Source: G963663365 sp963663365 (GTDB taxonomy: Bacteria > Hinthialibacterota > Hinthialibacteria > Hinthialibacterales > G963663365). From it: a stretch of 64,000 nucleotides of DNA. Position 1 is the stretch's first letter; the number at the start of each line of letters is the position of its first letter. The translations under genes and the position numbers were made by a program. The notes beneath the pieces were generated by a model that worked only from the letters and a program-made list of their open reading frames with translations, did no database searches and was not told the DNA's origin. Location: contig CAXXIH010000008.1 in NCBI GenBank assembly GCA_963663365.2, positions 124,001 to 188,000 on the forward strand. Direction: 5' to 3'. Of this stretch, positions 26,845 to 34,900 are shown piece after piece.

Positions 26845-27156
26845 CTAAAGTTTGATTTCAGCATGGACACCCGCTGGCAAATCCAGGTGGGTTAATGCAT
26901 CCATGGTTTTTTGGGACCAATCGAGAATATCGATCATGCGTTTATGTGACCGAATCTCGAATTGTTCCCGCGACTTCTTGTCAACGTGGGGACCACGCAA
27001 GACTGTATATTTGGAGATCCGCGTTGGCAGCGGGATGGGCCCGACAATTTTCGCTCCCGTTCGGCGAACCGTTTCCACGATCTCTTTAGTGGAGTTATCC
27101 AGAAGCCGGTAATCATAAGCCTTTAACCGGATGCGGATTTTATTCGGATGCTCCAT
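26845..27156 (-). CDS. rpsJ: 30S ribosomal protein uS10 / NusE
   Basis: A 103-residue protein: KIRIRLKAYDYRLLDNSTKEIVETVRRTGAKIVGPIPLPTR, then KKSREQFEIRSHKRMIDI. It serves in the 30S head and, as NusE, in antitermination complexes. The ATG at 27156 has GGAG six bases upstream; a longer frame reaching 27210 is rejected. A 116-base spacer without recognised signals separates it from tuf. Confidence 0.97.
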   Translation of the reverse strand: MEHPNKIRIRLKAYDYRLLDNSTKEIVETVRRTGAKIVGPIPLPTRISKYTVLRGPHVDKKSREQFEIRSHKRMIDILDWSQKTMDALTHLDLPAGVHAEIKL

Positions 27157-27272
27157 CTTTCTCTCCAACGTACGCGGGGGGCGGTCAGAGCCAAACCCGC
27201 AGTGCATCAATTTTCAATGAAACGTCAGCCTAGCAATCGGCACAAGCCAAGTAGCATAGGCATAAATCGTAA

Positions 27273-28466
27273 TTATTCAACGATTTCAGCGACGACGCCG
27301 GCGCCGACGGTACGACCGCCTTCACGAACGGCAAAACGAAGCTCTTTTTCCATAGCGATGGGGGTGATCAACTCGCCGGTGATTTCAACGTTATCGCCAG
27401 GCATGACCATCTCCGTGCCTTCCGGCAACGTCAAAATTCCGGTCACGTCCGTTGTCCGGAAATAGAACTGAGGACGGTAACCACTAAAGAACGGCGTGTG
27501 ACGGCCACCCTCTTCCTTGGACAGAACGTAAACGTTGCCTTTGAACTTTTTATGCGGCGTGATCGAACCCGGAGCCGCGATAACCTGACCGCGCTCGATG
27601 TCCTTACGCTCCATGCCGCGAAGCAGCAGACCAACATTGTCACCGGCCTGGCCTTCATCCAGCAACTTCCGGAACATTTCAACGCCCGTGCAAACCGTGC
27701 TCAGCGAATCTTCACGCAGACCCACGATCTCAACCTTGTCTTGAACGTGAACCACACCACGCTCAATACGGCCCGTCGCAACCGTGCCACGACCGGTGAT
27801 CGAGAAGACATCTTCAACCGCCATCAAGAACGGCTTGTCAACATCACGCTCCGGAATCGGAACATAATCATCAACCGCCGCAATCAACTCGTGGATGCAC
27901 TTCGTCTTCTCTTCGTCTTCCGGATTCTCCATGGCCTGCAACGCGCTGCCACGAACGATCGGAATATCATCACCCGGAAACTCGTATTTCGAAAGCAACT
28001 CCCGGATTTCCAACTCAACCAAATCCAGAAGCTCCTCATCATCAACCATGTCGCACTTGTTCATAAATACAACGATGTACGGAACACCAACCTGGCGCGC
28101 TAACAAAATGTGCTCACGCGTCTGCGGCATCGGACCATCCGCGGCACTCACAACCAGAATCGCACCGTCCATCTGCGCCGCACCCGTGATCATGTTCTTC
28201 ACATAGTCCGCGTGACCCGGGCAGTCAACGTGCGCGTAGTGGCGCGTCGCACTCTGATATTCAACGTGCGCCGTCGCAATCGTGATCCCGCGCTCACGCT
28301 CTTCCGGAGCGTTATCAATACTGTCGAACGAACGTACTTCCGCCATACCCGAATGCGACAAAACCATGGTCATCGCCGCCGTTAATGTCGTCTTACCGTG
28401 GTCGACGTGACCAATCGTACCTACGTTTACGTGCGGTTTGGTGCGTTCGAACTTTGTTTTAGCCAT
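27273..28466 (-). CDS. tuf: Elongation factor Tu
   Basis: A 397-residue GTPase that brings aminoacyl-tRNA to the ribosome. G motifs: GHVDHGKTT, DCPGHADYVKNM, NKCD and GSAL. The segments RGITIATAHVEYQ and GDNVGLLLRG are typical, and the C-terminal FAVREGGRTVGAGVV is intact. Only one tuf copy is present here. It lies between fusA (34-base gap) and rpsJ. Confidence 0.99.
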   Translation of the reverse strand: MAKTKFERTKPHVNVGTIGHVDHGKTTLTAAMTMVLSHSGMAEVRSFDSIDNAPEERERGITIATAHVEYQSATRHYAHVDCPGHADYVKNMITGAAQMDGAILVVSAADGPMPQTREHILLARQVGVPYIVVFMNKCDMVDDEELLDLVELEIRELLSKYEFPGDDIPIVRGSALQAMENPEDEEKTKCIHELIAAVDDYVPIPERDVDKPFLMAVEDVFSITGRGTVATGRIERGVVHVQDKVEIVGLREDSLSTVCTGVEMFRKLLDEGQAGDNVGLLLRGMERKDIERGQVIAAPGSITPHKKFKGNVYVLSKEEGGRHTPFFSGYRPQFYFRTTDVTGILTLPEGTEMVMPGDNVEITGELITPIAMEKELRFAVREGGRTVGAGVVAEIVE

Positions 28467-28500
28467 CGTATCTCTCCGTGTTCGTCAATACTTTGTCGTT

Positions 28501-30612
28501 TCACCGGCGGGGCACACCCGTGGTGCGGCTAACAATATCGTTCTGTATGCTCTCAGGCACAGGTTCATAGTGGGACAACTGCATAGTGTATGAACCACGG
28601 CCCTGTGTTAGAGAGCGAAGTGTTGTCGCATAGCCAAACATCTCAGCCAGCGGTACTTCTGCTTGGATTACTTGAATCTTACCACGGGGCTCCACGCCCT
28701 TGGCCCGACCCCGTCGGCCGTTCAAATTGCCAATCACATCACCCAGATATTCATCCGGGACAACTACTTCCAAAGCCATTATCGGTTCAAGAAGAGTTGC
28801 GCGGCCTTTGCTAACTGCCTCTTTGAGGGCCAATGAACCTGCGATAGCAAACGCCATCTCTGAGGAGTCTACCGCGTGGAAGGAGCCATCATGCACCCGA
28901 ACGCCGATATCCACCAGGGGATAGCCGGCCAAAACACCGCCTTGCATGGCTTCTTTGATGCCTCGTTCGATGGCAGGAATATATTCCTTGGGAATCGTCC
29001 CCCCAACGATATCATTTACAAACTCAAATCCCTGGCCTTTTTCCCTGGGATAGAATTCAGCTTCCACGTGACCGTATTGACCGCGGCCGCCTGACTGGCG
29101 GACATGCTTACCCACAACATTGACTTTCTTGGTAATCGTTTCGCGGTAGGCAACTTCAGGCTTGCCGACATTCGCTTCAACCCTGAATTCACGCATTAAA
29201 CGGTCAACAATAATTTCCAGATGTAACTCACCCATTCCGGAAATGATTGTCTGGCCGCTTTCTTCATCAGTTTTAACGCGGAAAGTGGGATCTTCATCGG
29301 CTAGTTTTGCCAACGCCATATCCAGACTATCCTGATCCGCACGGGTTTTGGGCTCAATCGCCACGCTGATAACCGGTTCGGGGAAGTCCAGACTTTCAAG
29401 CAGGATTGGGAAAGTTGTGTCACAAAGGGTGTCACCGGTAGATGTCCGGTTGAGACCCAAGGCACAAACAATATCACCGGCACGAGCTGTTTTTACTTCT
29501 TCGCGCTTATTGGCATGCATACGTAACAGACGGCCGACTTTTTCCTTTTTATCTTTAGAAGCGTTTAAAACCGTCTGACCAGCCTTCAGAACTCCGCTGT
29601 AAACCCGGAAAAAGGTCAACTTTCCATGCGGATCTGACATGATTTTGAATGCCAGAGCTGTGAAAGGAGCGTCTTCTTTGGCCTCACACAGAATCTCGCT
29701 TTCTGTGCGCGGCTTCGTTCCGATAATCGGCGGAACATCGAGAGGTGAAGGAAGATAATCAATCACCGCGTCCAGAAGCATCTGAACGCCCTTGTTCTTA
29801 AAAGCAGAACCACATAGCACTGGAATCACAGTGGCCTGAATTGTGGCGCGGCGAATTGCGAATTTAATGTCTTCAGGGTCAATAAATTCCCCTTCGAGAA
29901 AACGCTCAAGCAAATGATCATCAATATCAGCCAATGCTTCGAGCATTAATTCACGCGCATGTTCAGCTTCTTCAACAAGTTCTTGGGGAATTTCAACATC
30001 TTCAAATGTGGTGCCTAAATCGTCATTGCCTTCGTGCCAAATACGGGCCTTCATGGTGACGAGATCAACAACACCACGGAACGTTTCTTCACTGCCGATC
30101 GGAATTTGAAGAACAAGTGGATTGGCGCCCAGACGCTCACGCATCATTGAGATTGTGCGATCCAGGTCCGCTCCGACGCGATCCATTTTGTTTACAAAGG
30201 CGAGACGGGGAACTTGATACCGGTCGGCCTGCCGCCAAACGGTTTCCGACTGCGGCTCAACACCTCCGACGGCACAGAACAAGGCCACACAACCATCCAA
30301 CACACGGAGGCTGCGCTCAACTTCTGCCGTAAAGTCAACATGACCAGGAGTATCGATAATATTGATATAATGATCGTTCCAGGAACAGAAAGTGGCTGCG
30401 GAAGTGATTGTGATTCCGCGCTCTTTTTCCTGTTCCATCCAGTCCATTTCAGCCGCGCCGTCATGGACTTCACCAATTTTATGCGTTCTCCCCGTATAAT
30501 AGAGGATGCGTTCGGTCGTGGTCGTCTTACCGGCATCAATATGGGCCATGATGCCGATATTGCGAACGCGTGCCAGTCCAATATTTGCGGGATTTGCAGC
30601 TACCATACTCAT
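28501..30612 (-). CDS. fusA: Elongation factor G
   Basis: A 703-residue translocation GTPase. G motifs: AHIDAGKTTTTERILYYTG, DTPGHVDF and NKMDRVGAD. Domains II to V follow, with RQSGGRGQYGHVEAEFYP in domain IV. The single contiguous frame matches canonical EF-G rather than the EF-G2 paralogues, and its place in the str operon supports that. The ATG at 30612 has GGGAG nine bases upstream; a second ATG at 30606 is less likely. Confidence 0.98.
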   Translation of the reverse strand: MSMVAANPANIGLARVRNIGIMAHIDAGKTTTTERILYYTGRTHKIGEVHDGAAEMDWMEQEKERGITITSAATFCSWNDHYINIIDTPGHVDFTAEVERSLRVLDGCVALFCAVGGVEPQSETVWRQADRYQVPRLAFVNKMDRVGADLDRTISMMRERLGANPLVLQIPIGSEETFRGVVDLVTMKARIWHEGNDDLGTTFEDVEIPQELVEEAEHARELMLEALADIDDHLLERFLEGEFIDPEDIKFAIRRATIQATVIPVLCGSAFKNKGVQMLLDAVIDYLPSPLDVPPIIGTKPRTESEILCEAKEDAPFTALAFKIMSDPHGKLTFFRVYSGVLKAGQTVLNASKDKKEKVGRLLRMHANKREEVKTARAGDIVCALGLNRTSTGDTLCDTTFPILLESLDFPEPVISVAIEPKTRADQDSLDMALAKLADEDPTFRVKTDEESGQTIISGMGELHLEIIVDRLMREFRVEANVGKPEVAYRETITKKVNVVGKHVRQSGGRGQYGHVEAEFYPREKGQGFEFVNDIVGGTIPKEYIPAIERGIKEAMQGGVLAGYPLVDIGVRVHDGSFHAVDSSEMAFAIAGSLALKEAVSKGRATLLEPIMALEVVVPDEYLGDVIGNLNGRRGRAKGVEPRGKIQVIQAEVPLAEMFGYATTLRSLTQGRGSYTMQLSHYEPVPESIQNDIVSRTTGVPRR

Positions 30613-30664
30613 AGAAATCTTCTCCCGTCCTCAGCTTTTCTCAAAGCCGGGGCGGCACACAAAA

Positions 30665-30704
30665 TCCCGCCGTGGATAAAACCAGTTACGGATCGACGGC
30701 GGGA
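30665..30704 (-). promoter_or_regulatory. Perfect 9-bp hairpin between rpsG and fusA
   Basis: On the minus strand TCCCGCCGT (30704-30696) and ACGGCGGGA (30673-30665) pair perfectly around a 22-base loop, followed by TTTTGTG. It lies 16 bases past the rpsG stop and 52 bases before the fusA start. The T-run is short, so it could be a weak attenuator or a protein-binding site rather than a full terminator. Confidence 0.55.
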
Positions 30705-30720
30705 GTGTTGGGCTGTTGGT

Positions 30721-31191
30721 TTACCACCGATAGTGGGCAAAGGCTTTGTTGGCCTCCGCCATACGGTGTGTGTCTTCTCTCTTTTTAATAGCCGAGCCTT
30801 GGCGAGTGGAGGCCTCGATCAATTCCTGGGCCAGTTTCGCGCCCATGCCCCGCTCATTACGGGAGCGGGCTGAGCCAATTAGCCAACGAATGGCCAATGT
30901 CTGACGGCGGGCAGGGGAAACTTCGACCGGTACCTGATACGTGGCACCGCCAACCCTACGCGAACGAACTTCCAGGCTGGGCTTTACATTTTCAACCGCA
31001 GTTTTAAATACATCGAGCGGTTCTTGTTTCGTTTTTTCTTTTATGGCGTCAAAGGCTCCATACAGTATTTTTTCCGCCACGTTCTTTTTGCCATCAACCA
31101 TGAGACAATTCACGAATTTGGCGACAAGACGGCTACCGTATACGGGATCCGGATCGATTTGACGTGCAACAACTTTGGTCCGCCGACCCAT
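30721..31191 (-). CDS. rpsG: 30S ribosomal protein uS7
   Basis: A 156-residue protein: DPVYGSRLVAKFVNCLMVDGKKNVAEKILYGAFD, ENVKPSLEVRSRRVGGATYQVPVEV, and KREDTHRMAEANKAFAHYRW at the end. It nucleates the 30S head. It lies 30 bases after rpsL. Confidence 0.98.
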   Translation of the reverse strand: MGRRTKVVARQIDPDPVYGSRLVAKFVNCLMVDGKKNVAEKILYGAFDAIKEKTKQEPLDVFKTAVENVKPSLEVRSRRVGGATYQVPVEVSPARRQTLAIRWLIGSARSRNERGMGAKLAQELIEASTRQGSAIKKREDTHRMAEANKAFAHYRW

Positions 31192-31221
31192 AATAAATAT
31201 CTCCTCTTCCTCTAATCCGGA

Positions 31222-31596
31222 TTAGCCCTTGGGACGCTTGGCACCATATTTGGAACGTCCACGGCGCCGTTTTTCCACACCAACTGTTTCCAGAGCACCA
31301 CGCACAACGTGATAACGAACACTGGGCAGATCTTTCACACGGCCACCGCGTACAAGAACAATTGAGTGCTCCTGAAGATTGTGACCTTCGCCCGGTATAT
31401 ACGCATTTACTTCAATACCGTTTGTCAGGCGAACACGTGCCACTTTACGCATAGCCGAATTCGGTTTTTTGGGGCTCATAATCCAAACACGTGTGCAAAC
31501 TCCCCGGCGTTGCGGGCATGCTTGCATTGCGGGTGCTTTGGATTTCTTTTTCTTCGCGGTTCTGCCCCGCTTAATAAGTTGGTTAATGGTCGGCAT
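31222..31596 (-). CDS. rpsL: 30S ribosomal protein uS12
   Basis: A 124-residue protein: MPTINQLIKRGR, CTRVWIMSPKKPNSAMRKVARVRLTNG, and VLVRGGRVKDLPSVRYHVVRGALE. The lysine in PKKPNS, a known site of streptomycin-resistance changes, is the ordinary residue, so no such resistance is indicated. MPTINQ at 31596 is the family start; an in-frame codon at 31620 would add eight atypical residues. It is the first gene after the predicted str promoter. Confidence 0.98.
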   Translation of the reverse strand: MPTINQLIKRGRTAKKKKSKAPAMQACPQRRGVCTRVWIMSPKKPNSAMRKVARVRLTNGIEVNAYIPGEGHNLQEHSIVLVRGGRVKDLPSVRYHVVRGALETVGVEKRRRGRSKYGAKRPKG

Positions 31597-31702
31597 TTTG
31601 ACCGGCTTTCCTAAACACACAAAGGGTGCCTTGGCTCATCACCTTAGGCATCCCTGGCATGTATTCTGGGAATTTAAAGCGTCTCTATAACGCAGACCAG
31701 AG

Positions 31703-31731
31703 AAGATAGATAAACGCTGCTTATGAGTCAA
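31703..31731 (-). promoter_or_regulatory. Predicted sigma-70 promoter of the str-S10-spc-alpha operon
   Basis: On the minus strand TTGACT (31731-31726), a 17-base spacer and TATCTT (31708-31703) form a near-consensus promoter. Transcription would start around 31696, giving a roughly 100-base leader before rpsL. It lies just after the rpoC terminator, which supports a separate transcription unit. Confidence 0.6.
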
Positions 31732-31845
31732 CCGTTCCCAGGAAACTAAAGTATAAAAAAATAAAAATGTTAGCTCTGTTGTCCAAAACCAGTTATCTTT
31801 ACGGTAAATCCCCCAGAAATTGGAGTCCAAAGGCCATTTTTTACA

Positions 31846-31879
31846 AAAATAAACGGCCGGATCCATATGAATCCGGCCG
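31846..31879 (-). terminator. Intrinsic terminator after rpoC
   Basis: Fifty bases past the rpoC stop the minus strand has CGGCCGGAT (31879-31871), an 8-base loop and the perfectly complementary ATCCGGCCG (31862-31854), followed by TTTATTTTTG. This strong rho-independent terminator separates rpoBC from rpsL in the 332-base gap between the genes. The rest of the gap holds the str promoter and A/T-rich sequence with no other gene. Confidence 0.87.
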
Positions 31880-31928
31880 CAAAAAACACCTAAGTGGCAA
31901 CTTCTATGTAACCAAACCCAAACAACTA

Positions 31929-34900
31929 TCAAGCTGGATTTTCGGCTAAAGCCGACGACGGAGCGACATCATAATCATCAAAATCGTCCCGAGTTAGGCC
32001 CCGGAATACATCTTGACGCTGATCCCATCCCGTTCCGGCGGGAATCAAATGCCCGACAATGACATTCTCCTTGAGACCTTGGAGATAGTCGGATTTTCCG
32101 GAAATCGCTGCGGCTGTAAGTACACGGGTTGTCTCTTGGAATGAAGCCGCTGAAATAAACGACTCGGTTCCCAAAGAGGTTTTCGTAATACCGAGCAGCC
32201 TTGGCTTAAATTGGGCCGGTTTACCACCTGCGAGGGTGACTTTCTCATTCTCAGCCAGAACGAAATACCGGTCGACATCGTCATCTTGGAGGAAATTCGT
32301 ATCTCCTGGATCCGTAATTGTTACCTTACGCATCATTTGACGAATAATGACTTCGATATGCTTGTCGCTGATACCCACACCCTGGAGGCGATAAACCTCT
32401 TGGACTTCATTAAGGAGATACTCTTGAGTCGCCTTCTCGCCCATGACCTCAAGATATTCGTGTGGGTCAATTGAGCCATCGACGAGACGCATTCCAGTCG
32501 CCACCCAGTCGCCATCGGCAATAATTACGTGCTTGCCGATTTCAACTTCGTAGCTATCCAAGAAATTACCGTCCTTGTCCTGAATAATAATAATACGAGT
32601 ACCACGACGGCGCTTTTTAGGCAGATGCTTTTCGAGTTCGCCGTCAATTTCATCCGCTTTAGGCAACCGCACCCAACCATCAAGCTTGGCGATGATGGCC
32701 AGATCACGCGGTTTGGGCCGCCGTGCTTCAAAGATTTCTTCGACACGAGGCAGACCGCCCGTCACATCTCGCGATTTAAAGGTTTCTTTAGGAATTTTGG
32801 CCAAAACATCGCCAGGCCGAACTTCATCATTATCATTCACAACAATCTGAGCGCCGCTAGGCAACGGATGGTATTCGTCTTTGCCCCCCGGCTGAGAAAT
32901 CACAATTGCCGGGTGCTTGTCTTCGCGATGCTCCATTACGATCATTTGCGCGGTTTCAACACCTTGTTGGGGACGCTGAAGCCGCATGGTCACGCCTTCG
33001 ATGATCTGATCGAAACGGGATTTTCCAGCGGTACGGGCAATTTCAGCTTTGTAATACTGATCCCATTCCGCGATCACCAATGCAGGGGCCTCACCGGACT
33101 CCGTAATATGGAAGACCTGATCTCCACGCCGCTGGATGGTCTCATCTTGTCCCATATGAATCTTTGCACCGAGTGGCAAACCGCCTTCCAAATGCTGGAA
33201 TTGCTGCACAACTTGATCGGTATGAGCCAAGATTCGACCAGTGAAAACATCGGCTCCATCCTCAATAACGAGGCGTGAACCGGCCGGCAGGGAATGCTCT
33301 TCAAGCGTATTTTCATGCCGGTCGACGATTGCGATTCGAGGATACTTGCCTAGCGGAGCCTCTGTTACAACGGAATAAAGGCTGCTTGTCGAAGGATCCA
33401 ATACACGGCGCATGGTTACGCCCTCAATAATGTCACGATAGCGGATTTTTCCATCTGTATTTGAAACAGTGGGAGTATCCAACCAGGCAACAACCTGACC
33501 AGACTCAACCGTATCTCCCGGCTTCACCGCAAGAGCGTGGCCGGGCAACAGCGGGCGGACATCTTCGCCAATCACCAGCTGCGGCTGTTCGTCGATTTCG
33601 GCGGGAACGTGGAGAATACCATTCGCATCCTGAACCGGCTCAAATCCTCTGACGTCGACCTTTCCTGAAGCACGTGAGACAACAGGAACCTGTCTGGGAT
33701 TCCAGCGGGCAATCTGGGTGCCTTCAACAATCTCGTCCCCATCTGAAACCAATAGTTCCGAGCCGGATGGCACGGATGGGAAAGTGTGAAATACACGCCG
33801 TTGTTTTCCGGAAGCCAGATGGATTTGACCACCTTGTCCATAGACTATTTTCTTGCCACCGGATTCGATGATATTTAATCCTTCAAGAACCACCGTCGCA
33901 TTTTCTCGACGGCCAAGGTTCGGACAAGAAATAGCGGAACGCAAAATCAGAGGTATTCCACCGCTGTTAATGACGGTTCTTGCTCCGTGGCGATCAATAA
34001 CACTGTCGAGATGGACGTAATGAATGATACCGCTTTCACCATCGCGCAAGCCGCCGGAGCCTTCATGATCCAAATGGACTCGGATTTCCGATTCAGAAAG
34101 AACACGCCCGGCCGTACCACCGATGTGGAACGTGCGCAGTGTGAGCTGTGTGCCCGGTTCACCAATCGACTGAGCGGCAACGACACCAACGGCTACACCC
34201 ATACCGACTTGCTTTCGCTCGGAAAGATCCCATCCGTAGCATTTGCCACAAACACCCCGCCTCGACTCACAGGTCATGACCGAACGGATACGGACTTTCT
34301 CAAGACCTGAATTTTCGAGAGATGCAGCGATGTCGTCATCTATAATTTGTCCCATCTCGACAATGAGTTCACCGGTGATGGGATGGAAAACATCGTCACT
34401 GGCGACACGGCCTAAAACCCGGTCCCGCAATGATTCGATTACCTGATCACCTTCACGAATAGCGCTGACATCCATCCCCTGAAGCGTCCCGCAGTCCACT
34501 TCAGAAACGATGACATCTTGAGCGACATCAACAAGACGACGGGTTAGATATCCGGCTTCCGCGGTCTTTAACGCAGTGTCGGCCAATCCCTTACGTGAAC
34601 CGTGCGTCGAAATAAAGTATTCGAGAACGCTGAGTCCTTCTTTAAAGTTGGATTCAATGGGCGATTCGATAATCTCACCAATACCGCCGGTAAGTTTTTT
34701 CATCGGCTTGGACATCAAACCGCGCATTCCACTCAGCTGGCGAATTTGCTGTTTTGAACCACGAGCACCACTGTCAGCCATAATAAAAATCGGATTAAAG
34801 CCTTGGTTATCGTCACGCAGTTCATCCATCATGGCTTCGGCAACCTTATCGGTTGTATGCAGCCAAGTGTGAATAACCTTGTTATAGCGCTCGGTTTCGG

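Noticed and set aside
32529..33278. Plus-strand frame of 249 codons opposite rpoC
   Set aside because: The codon pattern mirrors rpoC, no ribosome site precedes it, and the translation shows no domain.
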